From Calditrichia bacterium (lineage in GTDB: Bacteria > Calditrichota > Calditrichia > RBG-13-44-9 > J075): a stretch of 64,000 nucleotides of DNA. How positions within the stretch are numbered: position 1 is the first letter of the stretch; every line of letters begins with the position of its first letter. The stretch covers positions 145,679 to 209,678 of the forward strand of contig JANQQU010000064.1 of the NCBI GenBank assembly GCA_028284905.1. The letters are read 5' to 3'. Both the position numbers and the translations under genes were made by a program. Under the pieces are notes generated by a model. The model saw only the letters and a program-made list of their open reading frames with translations. It was not told where the DNA came from and did no database searches. Below, in pieces: positions 35,069 through 42,958 of the stretch.

Positions 35069-36235
35069 TTATTTTAAAATTGCCCGGAGCAGGATTAAAA
35101 ATCCTTTCTCGTGGCTGGTAATCATATCAAGGTTATGCTTGGCATCTTCGAAGTCCGGCGCCAGGGAGAGCGCTTTCTCGAACTCCTCCATCGCTTTTAA
35201 ATAAAGGCCACGGCTCTTGATCAGGTTAAAAGTGCCCAAATCATTCCAATAATCCGGATAGTGATTATGTTCGGAACCGGTATTGGCAAAATACTTCTCG
35301 TATTTCTTAATGGTATCCAGCGAAAATTCCTTCCCACCGAAAAGGAAACGGAGATAAAATTCGTAGACTTTTTCCTGATGAGACATCAGATCCACCAGGC
35401 GTAGCTGGAAATTTTCCAGCTGGGGAATAATCGCTTCGTGATTGTTATCTTTCAGAAGATCGAGCAATTGATTAAACGCATTCCGCCAGTGAAAGGCTTG
35501 GTACTTCTTTAAATCGCGCACTTGTTTCAAATAAATAGAGACCCGGGCCGGCACTGCCACTGCTTCCGGATCTTTCGCGCCTTCCAGTGCCGATTTGTAT
35601 AAAGCAACCCCGAGGTTGAACTGCGCTTCGACATAATTGGGATTCAGTCTTATCGCTTCCTTAAACAAGGAGATAGAATTATCATAATCTTCGAGGAAGA
35701 GATATGCCAGACCATAGTAATTGAGATAATCCGGAAATTTCTCGCTCATGGTTAAGGCTTTTTGGAATGTTTCCAATGCCGTAAGGAATTGCCGGGATTT
35801 CAGGTAGCTAATGCCGAGACCAGTGTAGGCGCGGAGAAAATTGGCGTCCTGTTCGATGGAAATATTAAACTGATGAATGGCTTCTTCGAAAAGATTGCGC
35901 CGAAGGAAAAGAATACCCAGGTGATAATGGGAGCGGGCGTGACGGTAACGCGCCAGTTTGTCCCGAATTTGATAGAGTGCTTCCAGCTCTTCAATGACAC
36001 TTTGGTGAACATCTTCGGTTGCGCTGTTCAGGAAATTATAATCGATTTGCTGATTTTCATTTCGCAGGGAGATGCGATAATCGCGGGATATAAGAAACAT
36101 CCCTTTTTCGAAAACTTCGGAAATAATTTTGTGGTTTTCGATCAGTGCACCGGTATGCACATGAAATTCGCGATTATAAATTTCAATTTTGTCATGGAGA
36201 CCAAAATTATCCAACATTACCTCAGCTTTTTCCAT
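35069..36235 (-). CDS. TPR-repeat protein, large
   Basis: This 388-residue protein has a helical N-terminus and multiple tetratricopeptide repeats (SHYHLGILFLRRNLFEEAIH, AYTGLGISYLKSRQFLTALE, YYGLAYLFLEDYDNSISLFK, AQFNLGVALYKSALEGAKDP), ending with another repeat in EEFEKALSLAPDFEDAKHNL. No signal peptide is seen. It probably acts as a protein-protein interaction scaffold. It lies 121 bases upstream of the NtrC-type gene on the same strand. The 267-base gap after it (36236-36502) shows nothing recognisable. Confidence 0.8.
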   Translation of the reverse strand: MEKAEVMLDNFGLHDKIEIYNREFHVHTGALIENHKIISEVFEKGMFLISRDYRISLRNENQQIDYNFLNSATEDVHQSVIEELEALYQIRDKLARYRHARSHYHLGILFLRRNLFEEAIHQFNISIEQDANFLRAYTGLGISYLKSRQFLTALETFQKALTMSEKFPDYLNYYGLAYLFLEDYDNSISLFKEAIRLNPNYVEAQFNLGVALYKSALEGAKDPEAVAVPARVSIYLKQVRDLKKYQAFHWRNAFNQLLDLLKDNNHEAIIPQLENFQLRLVDLMSHQEKVYEFYLRFLFGGKEFSLDTIKKYEKYFANTGSEHNHYPDYWNDLGTFNLIKSRGLYLKAMEEFEKALSLAPDFEDAKHNLDMITSHEKGFLILLRAILK

Positions 36236-36502
36236 TCTATCTCACGCATCAGCCTGTTTAGGGTTACTAATAAATCAATTTACGCTATTATCCTTTTCCA
36301 AGAAAGGTCTTTCCTGACATTCCGGTTGTTTTATGAAAAATACCGGCTAGCGGTGAGCGATCTCCATTTCGCGGCATAAAATACTAAGAATATTCCCGCA
36401 GAAAAATGCCTTAGGTCATATTCACATCTCTTTAAAATAATATTTGGGGAGATTATCGAAAGAAAATTCAGGTATTTAGCGCAAAAAGGTGAAACGGGCG
36501 TT

Positions 36503-37018
36503 TTATTGTAACGCCCGGGATTTGGAAGAAAAAAGGCCTTGAACGAGATAAGCGACCCCAATGATAATCAACACAACCGGCCAGAAATCCAGAATGATAG
36601 ACTCGAATGTGTAGTAGGGAATATAGCGAAGATGGAACAGTAGAAACACCACACCAACAGCAATGATGAGATTACCATATAATAAATGCCGCCAGTTTCG
36701 CTGGCCAAAAAGGAATAATGGGTAAAAGGCAAGTCCGGCGATGATGGTAAATGCTGAAGTATTCAGCCCGCGTTCAGCATAATAGAAGCCGGCATCTGCC
36801 AAAATATAATAGAGGCCAATAAAGAGGAATATGGATGAAATGTAGAGGCCGCTTCGTGGCGTGGAAGAGAAAGAACGTAAAAAACCAAGCACGCCGATGA
36901 TAAAAAAGCCAAAGCTGCGAAAGAAATAGCGGTCGAAATAATAATAATCCCGCAGTATCAAAGCGAGGCCAACCAGGATAAGAAATATACCGATAAAACT
37001 GCCGGATTGCCGTCTCAT
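36503..37018 (-). CDS. Small polytopic membrane protein (DUF5668/LiaF-like)
   Basis: This 171-residue protein consists of four or five hydrophobic segments, including FIGIFLILVGLALILRDYYY and FWPVVLIIIGVAYLVQGLF. The G-hydrophobic-L-I-RDYYY pattern resembles the membrane half of LiaF-like/DUF5668 proteins, which often accompany PspC in envelope-stress modules. Its ATG overlaps the stop of the PspC gene (ATGA), so translation is coupled. Its function is unknown. Confidence 0.7.
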   Translation of the reverse strand: MRRQSGSFIGIFLILVGLALILRDYYYFDRYFFRSFGFFIIGVLGFLRSFSSTPRSGLYISSIFLFIGLYYILADAGFYYAERGLNTSAFTIIAGLAFYPLFLFGQRNWRHLLYGNLIIAVGVVFLLFHLRYIPYYTFESIILDFWPVVLIIIGVAYLVQGLFSSKSRALQ

Positions 37019-37716
37019 GATACCTCCGGATTTAACGACTGATCATTGCCATTTTCCGGCGGGGCTTCCGGTAAAATGAAAACCAGTGCCGCATAGACCA
37101 GGACGCCAAGGCCCTGCGAGGCAAAAATTAACAAAATCGCACAGAGGCGGACGATAGATGCATCCACTTTGTAGTGTTCGGCAATGCCGCCGCAAATGCC
37201 CGCCAGTTTACGATCGGCGCGGGAGCGAAAAATATTGAATGGAATATCCGTAGTGGATGTAGATGATGCGTCATCCGATTCCCCGGGTTCCGCTGCAGTT
37301 CCTACTTGCGCATCCCGGTTTCCGTATTGCAGGTATAGCAGCACAGAACCAATAACGATCAGAAATATTCCCCAGATCGTCCGCCAGGAAAGATCGTAGT
37401 AAATATAATCGAGCAAGTCCATCTCCCGGATAAAGAGGAGCGCACCAAGGCTGATAAATACAATTCCCCAAAAAACCGGATTATTTACCTCAAGGGTATT
37501 ATTGCTTTCCACCGGATCTTCATCGGGATTTTCCGGAACCAGTATTAATGCAGCCAGATAAAGAATGATACCGGTGCCCCAGAACAATGTACCAACGACA
37601 ACCAGCAAACGCGTCAGATTGCTGTCTAATCCAAAATAATGTGCAATGCCACCGCAAACGCCGCCAAGGAAGCGATCGTTGCGGGAGCGGTAAAGTTTCT
37701 TCGTTGTGGTGTCCAT
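37015..37716 (-). CDS. Double PspC-domain membrane protein
   Basis: The start at 37716 follows AGAGGT and gives MDTTTKKLYRSRNDRF, the usual PspC start; the open frame to 37770 is unsupported. The 233-residue protein contains two PspC domains (RFLGGVCGGIAHYFGLDSNL and KLAGICGGIAEHYKVDASIV, each with two membrane helices) flanking a central hydrophobic pair (NPVFWGIVFISLGALLFI). PspC proteins sense or transmit envelope stress. It forms an operon with the overlapping membrane gene downstream. Confidence 0.88.
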   Translation of the reverse strand: MDTTTKKLYRSRNDRFLGGVCGGIAHYFGLDSNLTRLLVVVGTLFWGTGIILYLAALILVPENPDEDPVESNNTLEVNNPVFWGIVFISLGALLFIREMDLLDYIYYDLSWRTIWGIFLIVIGSVLLYLQYGNRDAQVGTAAEPGESDDASSTSTTDIPFNIFRSRADRKLAGICGGIAEHYKVDASIVRLCAILLIFASQGLGVLVYAALVFILPEAPPENGNDQSLNPEVS

Positions 37717-37842
37717 ATTTACCTCTGTCTCGTTTAAAAGGGAGAAACACCCTAAAACAGCGTAGACCACCTTTTCCGGGATGGTCTACTGATTTTGTCA
37801 GCTGTTTATTAAGACGGGGGACGGAATTTGAAGTTTCAATCC

Positions 37843-38325
37843 TTATAAATTCGCTGGTTCAATTTTAAGCACTTCATACTTCATCATGCCGGCCGGTACT
37901 TTGATATCGACAACATCACCGACTTTTTTACCCAGGAGGGCTTTGGCCACGGGCGAATCTACAGAGATTTTAAATTGACGGAAATCGGATTCATCCTGGG
38001 AAACCAGAGAATAGCGCACTTCCATATTTCGGGTCATATCCTTGAGGGATACGGCGGTATATATAGCAACCTGCTCGGTTGAGATCGTCTTGGGATCGAT
38101 AACCCGGGCCCGGCGTACCCGTTCTTCCAATTGAGTGATTTTATCTTCCAAAAGGGCCATTTTTTCTTTTGCTGCATGATATTCTGCGTTCTCTTTAAGA
38201 TCGCCAAAATCCCGAGCGTCCGAGATTAACTGGGCAATTGCCGGGCGATCTACACTCTTTAATTCATGTAGCTCACTTTGTATTTTCTTGAAGCCCTCTT
38301 TTGATATATAAAAATAATCAGGCAT
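37843..38325 (-). CDS. greA: Transcription elongation factor GreA
   Basis: This 160-residue factor rescues backtracked RNA polymerase by stimulating transcript cleavage. It has an N-terminal coiled coil with the acidic tip residues in ARDFGDLKENAEYHAAK and the C-terminal FKBP-like domain (ISVDSPVAKALLGKKVGD). Length is standard. GGAGG lies 5 bases before the ATG, within the 11-base gap after the rel stop, so the two are co-transcribed. Confidence 0.96.
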   Translation of the reverse strand: MPDYFYISKEGFKKIQSELHELKSVDRPAIAQLISDARDFGDLKENAEYHAAKEKMALLEDKITQLEERVRRARVIDPKTISTEQVAIYTAVSLKDMTRNMEVRYSLVSQDESDFRQFKISVDSPVAKALLGKKVGDVVDIKVPAGMMKYEVLKIEPANL

Positions 38326-38336
38326 ACATCCTCCAC

Positions 38337-40574
38337 TTATGCTTGTTGGGGTCTTCTGCTAGAAGCCGGTTCAACACGTTCCACACTAATAATTCCTTTA
38401 ACTTTATTCAATGAGTTTATCACCCGGGTCAATTGGGGGAGATTTTTAACTTCGATAATCAGCTTCCCAATGCCCAGCTTGTCTTTCGATTTAATTTCCA
38501 AATTTAATATGTTAATATCGTGTTTTGCAAGTGCTTGCGCAATGTCCCGGATCAGATTTTTGCGATCTTCTCCCAGGAGAGAAAGCTGCACTTTAAATTC
38601 TTCTTCCACTTCCACCGTCCAGTGAACCTGAATGGTGCGATCTTTTTTGTCTACCAGGCTCTGCATATTCGGACAGGCTCTTCGGTGGATCGTCACACCG
38701 CGTCCACGGGTGATATAGCCGAGAATATCATCTCCTGGTACTGGTTGGCAGCAGCGACCAATGTGAACCATAATGTTGTCCATCCCCTGCACACGAACAG
38801 CGGAATGGTTTTTATTGCGCGTCAGGATCCGCTGCAGCAAGGAAGCAGCCTTTGGTTCCTGCGGTTTGGCCTCCGAGACGGCGGAAAAAATCTTTTCAAT
38901 GGATACTTCCCCACGGCCAACAGCGGCTTTCAGGACCTTAATGTTGTCAAAGTTAAGCTTGGCAGCTGCTTCCTGAAGTTTATCTTCCGCATTTTTGATT
39001 TTAAATTTGCGGAAATATTTGGTAATGATTTCCTCGCCGAGTTTAATACTGTGCTCAAACTGAATTTCCCGCAAATAGCGCCGGATGTGATGCCTTGCCT
39101 TGCTGGTTTTCACAAAGGTCAGCCAGTCCTGGCTGGGATGTTGATTGGGACTGGTAATAATTTCCACCATATCGCCGCTTTTCAAGTGATGTTTCAGGGG
39201 AACGATCTTACCGTTCACCTTGGCCCCAATGCAGTGCATTCCAATATTTGAGTGTACCTGAAATGCAAAATCCACCGGTGTGGAATCCAGCGGGAGACGA
39301 ACGACATCGCCTTCCGGGGTAAAAAGAAAAGTTTCGTCCTGATAGAGGTCAATCTTTAGGGATTCCAGAAAATCCTGGGCATCGACAACATCTTTGCCTT
39401 TGTATTGATCGAGCAATTGCCGCACCCAGCTCAACTGTTGTTCAATGTCATCTTTCTTCTTATCCGGCACGCCTTCTTTATAGCGCCAATGGGCGGCAAT
39501 TCCCATCTCGGCCACCCGATGCATATGGGCGGTACGAATCTGGGCTTCCACCATGTGCCCCTCTTTGTTCATTACCGTGGTATGTAAAGACTGATAGCCG
39601 TTAATTTTAGCCATGGCAATATAGTCTTTAAAACGTTCATAAACAGGGGTATACAGGTTGTGTATCAAGCCGAGAACATAATAACATTCTTCTACTTTCT
39701 CGACGATGATGCGAATCGCAAGAAGGTCGTAAATTTCTTCAAAGGGCTTATTGCGAATGTGAATTTTTTTATAGATCGAATACAGATGTTTCGGGCGGCC
39801 GAAAACCGATGCGGAAATATCATGGGAAGCTAACTCTTCCTCAATCGGCTGAATAATTTTTTTGATATAAGATTCGCGTTCTTCTTTTTTCTGATTTACC
39901 CGCCGCTTGAGTTCCACAAAAGATTTATTGTCAAAGTATTTAAAAGCAAGATCTTCCAGTTCACTTTTGATCCGCGCCATTCCAAAACGATTCGCCAGCG
40001 GCGCATAGACATCACGGGTTTCTATCGCGATGCGAATACGGCTTTTCGAAGGCACATGCTGCAGCGTGCGCATATTATGGAGGCGGTCTGCAAATTTGAT
40101 GATAATTACCCGAACATCCTTTGCCATGGAAAGCAGCATTTTGCGAAATGTTTCCGCCTGGCGCGATTCCCGGCTCAACCGTTTTCGCCCGCTTATTTCA
40201 GTTATTTTCGTAACACCATCAACCAGCAGGGCGATCTGCGCACCGAATTCCTCTTCAATTTCTTCATGGGTATAACCGGTATCCTCCACAACATCATGGA
40301 GCAGGCCGGCGGCAATCGTTGTGCTGTCCATACGCATTTCGGTGAGGATCAGCGCAACATTAATGCAATGCTCAAAATATGGTTCGCCAGACTGCCGGTT
40401 CTGATTCCGATGGGCCCAAAGGCCGAATTGGTAGGCGCGGGTCAGTAAATCCTCATTGAAGCCGGGATTGTAAGTGCGAATGTTAGCCAGAAGCTGATCA
40501 AAAGTCGGGTCGAACTTTTCCCGGAGTTTTTGATAAAGCTTTTCACTGGTATCAATTGTGTCCATTGTCTGCAT
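38337..40574 (-). CDS. Bifunctional (p)ppGpp synthetase/hydrolase (RelA/SpoT)
   Basis: This 745-residue Rel protein has an HD hydrolase domain (AAGLLHDVVEDTGYTHEEI) at the N-terminus, a synthetase domain (DRLHNMRTL, then NGYQSLHTTVM), a TGS domain (DVVRLPLDSTPVDFAFQVH), a zinc-finger/helical region (RCCQPVPGDDILGYITRG) and a C-terminal ACT domain (NILNLEIKSKDKLGIGKL). An intact HD motif suggests it both makes and degrades (p)ppGpp, as in Rel/SpoT enzymes of bacteria with a single long RSH. It is the first gene of a rel-greA unit. Confidence 0.96.
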   Translation of the reverse strand: MQTMDTIDTSEKLYQKLREKFDPTFDQLLANIRTYNPGFNEDLLTRAYQFGLWAHRNQNRQSGEPYFEHCINVALILTEMRMDSTTIAAGLLHDVVEDTGYTHEEIEEEFGAQIALLVDGVTKITEISGRKRLSRESRQAETFRKMLLSMAKDVRVIIIKFADRLHNMRTLQHVPSKSRIRIAIETRDVYAPLANRFGMARIKSELEDLAFKYFDNKSFVELKRRVNQKKEERESYIKKIIQPIEEELASHDISASVFGRPKHLYSIYKKIHIRNKPFEEIYDLLAIRIIVEKVEECYYVLGLIHNLYTPVYERFKDYIAMAKINGYQSLHTTVMNKEGHMVEAQIRTAHMHRVAEMGIAAHWRYKEGVPDKKKDDIEQQLSWVRQLLDQYKGKDVVDAQDFLESLKIDLYQDETFLFTPEGDVVRLPLDSTPVDFAFQVHSNIGMHCIGAKVNGKIVPLKHHLKSGDMVEIITSPNQHPSQDWLTFVKTSKARHHIRRYLREIQFEHSIKLGEEIITKYFRKFKIKNAEDKLQEAAAKLNFDNIKVLKAAVGRGEVSIEKIFSAVSEAKPQEPKAASLLQRILTRNKNHSAVRVQGMDNIMVHIGRCCQPVPGDDILGYITRGRGVTIHRRACPNMQSLVDKKDRTIQVHWTVEVEEEFKVQLSLLGEDRKNLIRDIAQALAKHDINILNLEIKSKDKLGIGKLIIEVKNLPQLTRVINSLNKVKGIISVERVEPASSRRPQQA

Positions 40575-40828
40575 AATGCAGCACCATTTTTTTGGGTAAT
40601 GCCTCTAATAGAAAATCACCTTAAATTATAAGGTGATCGTTGAAGGCGGTCGATACAACCAACGGGGGTGGTTGAGATTCTATGGTCGTATTCAGTTACA
40701 TCAAATTTGTTCCAAAATCAATTATTCATTCACAATGTTTGAAAACTAAGTGTATTAGAGAAAATTACCTATTACTCAGGGTACAATTTCAAATTTTCTA
40801 CTTTTAATTATCACGGAGGCTATATAAT

Positions 40829-40903
40829 ATGGAATCGCTTCTGATCGTGTTTGTTGGCTTCCGGATGATAAATACACTGTTGAACTTCTGTAAGCCAAAC
40901 TAA
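40829..40903 (+). CDS. Possible 24-residue small ORF / leader peptide
   Basis: An ATG at 40829 follows a strong GGAGG 9 bases upstream and encodes MESLLIVFVGFRMINTLLNF plus CKPN before a TAA. It lies in the 427-base gap between rel and the M29 peptidase gene, about 100 bases before the latter, on its strand. A tiny hydrophobic peptide with a good ribosome-binding site may be a leader or membrane microprotein, but the sequence alone cannot prove translation. The rest of the gap is AT-rich with no recognised feature. Confidence 0.3.
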   Translation: MESLLIVFVGFRMINTLLNFCKPN

Positions 40904-41001
40904 GCTTTCCGGCAGGGAAATACAAGCTTTATTTTCCTTCAAGAACTGTTAGATGAATCTTACGTTTATTAAAAATAAATACTTAGCTAATGAGGTGAGA
41001 G

Positions 41002-41958
41002 ATGACTCCTTTAAAAGAAGCAGCACTGGTGGCAGCGAGAGATTGCCTGGGCGTTCAGAAAAATGAAAAAGTGTTAATTGTAACGGATACCAAGCGTTTG
41101 GCGATTGGCCGGGCACTATATGAAATTTGTCAGGACCTTGGAGAGGAAGTCTTGTTTATGGAGATGGCGCCACGAACTGTTAATGGCGCGGAACCACCGC
41201 CAGCTGTCGCAGAAGCGATGAAACATGTCGATGTGGTTATTTGCCCGACCACGATGTCTGTGACTCACACTGCCGCACGGCGCGGTGCCTGCGAGGCTGG
41301 TGCCCGGGTCGGCACTATGCCAGGAATTACTGAAGATGTTATGGTTCGCTGCATGCGTGCCGATTACCATGAAATTGCCCGCCTTACGGAAAAAATCGCC
41401 GAGATTCTTACCAATGGGAATACGGCCTATGTAACGACGCCGGCTGGCACCGATATCCGAATGCCGATTGATGGCATCAAAGCGAAGCCTTCGACCGGGT
41501 TGGTTTTAACACCAGGTACTTACGGGAATCTGCCATCCGGCGAAGCCTTTTTGATGCCGAAAGAAGGAGCATCCGAAGGCATCTATGTTGTTGATGGTTC
41601 TCTGGCAGGGATCGGGCTGATTACCGATGAGCCGGTTAAAATTACTATCGAGAAGGGGATGGCTGTCAGTATTGATGGTGGTGATCAGGCGAGGATTTTT
41701 GAAAAGACCGTTAATTCCATTGGAGAAAAGGCGCGGAACTTAGCCGAATTGGGTGTTGGCACGAATAGTATGGCAGAAATAAACGGCACTATTTTGGAAG
41801 ACGAGAAAGTGCTCGGCACTGTTCATATTGCCCTGGGGAATAACATGTCCATGGGAGGCACCTGCGATGTTGGTTTTCACGTAGATGGAATACTCCTGAA
41901 TCCTACCCTGAAAATCGACGATCAATTGATATTGGAAGATGGAAAGATGTTGGTGTAA
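41002..41958 (+). CDS. M29-family aminopeptidase-like protein
   Basis: This 318-residue protein is a short member of the M29 / NicX-like superfamily. The C-terminal metal-site block is visible: GNLPSGEAFL (Glu), ELGVGTN (Glu), ILEDEKVLGTVHIALGNN (Glu/His) and GFHVDG (His, Asp). The N-terminal part is a Rossmann-like domain (KVLIVTDTKRLAIGRALY). Standard M29 peptidases are about 400 residues, so this may be a different hydrolase or a dihydroxypyridine-type oxygenase; aminopeptidase is the best guess. GAGGTGAGAG precedes the ATG. Confidence 0.75.
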   Translation: MTPLKEAALVAARDCLGVQKNEKVLIVTDTKRLAIGRALYEICQDLGEEVLFMEMAPRTVNGAEPPPAVAEAMKHVDVVICPTTMSVTHTAARRGACEAGARVGTMPGITEDVMVRCMRADYHEIARLTEKIAEILTNGNTAYVTTPAGTDIRMPIDGIKAKPSTGLVLTPGTYGNLPSGEAFLMPKEGASEGIYVVDGSLAGIGLITDEPVKITIEKGMAVSIDGGDQARIFEKTVNSIGEKARNLAELGVGTNSMAEINGTILEDEKVLGTVHIALGNNMSMGGTCDVGFHVDGILLNPTLKIDDQLILEDGKMLV

Positions 41959-41960
41959 AT

Positions 41961-41994
41961 AAAAAAAGCCTGTGGTGAATCACCACAGGCTTTT
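41961..41994. terminator. Bidirectional terminator
   Basis: A perfect 10-bp stem GCCTGTGGTG / CACCACAGGC with an AAT loop is flanked by seven As on the left and TTTT on the right. It lies just after the M29 gene and 24 bases after the end of the convergent TPR gene, and can serve both. Confidence 0.92.
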
Positions 41995-42017
41995 CTATAT
42001 AAAAATCGATTAAGCGC

Positions 42018-42701
42018 TTAATTATCCAACTTAGACTGCAAAATAGCCGCTTGATTACGAACACTCGGGTTTTTACTGTCATCAACAACTTTTTCAATGA
42101 GGCTACGAGCCTTGCTTACATTACCTGCCTGATAATATGCCTGTGCAGCACTATAGAGATATGCATCTGATTGGGGGAAATCCGGATCGGTGTTGGCTGC
42201 TTTTTCATAATAATTGGCTGCAGATTCAAAGTCTTTCTCAAATGCGAGGCAGTTTGCATAGCCGGCTAATGCGGCTTGAGTGAGGATGTTGTCACCACCA
42301 TGGTTATCGACATACTCTTTATAATACTGCTTGGCTTCAACAACCTTATTGTCATCCCAGTAAGACTTTGCCAGGAAGTAAGCTGCTTTACCGGCAGCAT
42401 TTGTGCCGTTATAAGTGGTGAGAATCTCTTCAAACATCGCATTGGCGCTTTCTTTTTGGCCACTAAGCATTTCCTGCTGTGCTTTCGAAAGCAAGGATTC
42501 TGCTTCAGCGGTTGCTGTCTGTTTGGAAGAGTTATAATACCCGACAAATACAATTGCTGCAACAAGCACCAGGACAGCCAGGAGGATTTTCTGTAAATTT
42601 TCGGTAATCCAATCCTGCGCCTGTAAGGTGAACTGAATAAACTTATCTTCCTTCAGTTCTTTTTTGCTGAAGCGTTTAAAATCTTTTTTGGCTTTTAACA
42701 T
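42018..42701 (-). CDS. Membrane-anchored TPR protein
   Basis: The start at 42701 follows AAGGAG and gives MLKAKKDFKRFSKKELKEDK; nine upstream in-frame residues are left out. The 227-residue protein has a basic cytoplasmic N-terminus, one membrane helix (ILLAVLVLVAAIVFVGYY) and periplasmic TPR-like repeats (KAAYFLAKSYWDDNKVVEAK, GYANCLAFEKDFESAANYYE, AYLYSAAQAYYQAGNVSKAR). This layout resembles YfgM-type translocon-associated proteins. Partners are unknown. Confidence 0.82.
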   Translation of the reverse strand: MLKAKKDFKRFSKKELKEDKFIQFTLQAQDWITENLQKILLAVLVLVAAIVFVGYYNSSKQTATAEAESLLSKAQQEMLSGQKESANAMFEEILTTYNGTNAAGKAAYFLAKSYWDDNKVVEAKQYYKEYVDNHGGDNILTQAALAGYANCLAFEKDFESAANYYEKAANTDPDFPQSDAYLYSAAQAYYQAGNVSKARSLIEKVVDDSKNPSVRNQAAILQSKLDN

Positions 42702-42958
42702 CCTAAAATCTCCTTCAAAAAACATCAATCGAAAAGAAACGCGGAAAAGATAGTGCGTTCTTCGATGTGCTGCAAGCTTTTTTTCTCTATTTCCCTGTCT
42801 TTGCGTACAGGATAGGAAATTTACAACGTTATTAGGGATTTACCAAATTCTATTATAATTTGTATCATCAAATTCAGTAAAGGTTTTTCCCCGGTAGATT
42901 CTGGTAATAAATCCCTGTTGCAGATACTAATTCAGAATAATTGCAGGAGGCATTTCGA

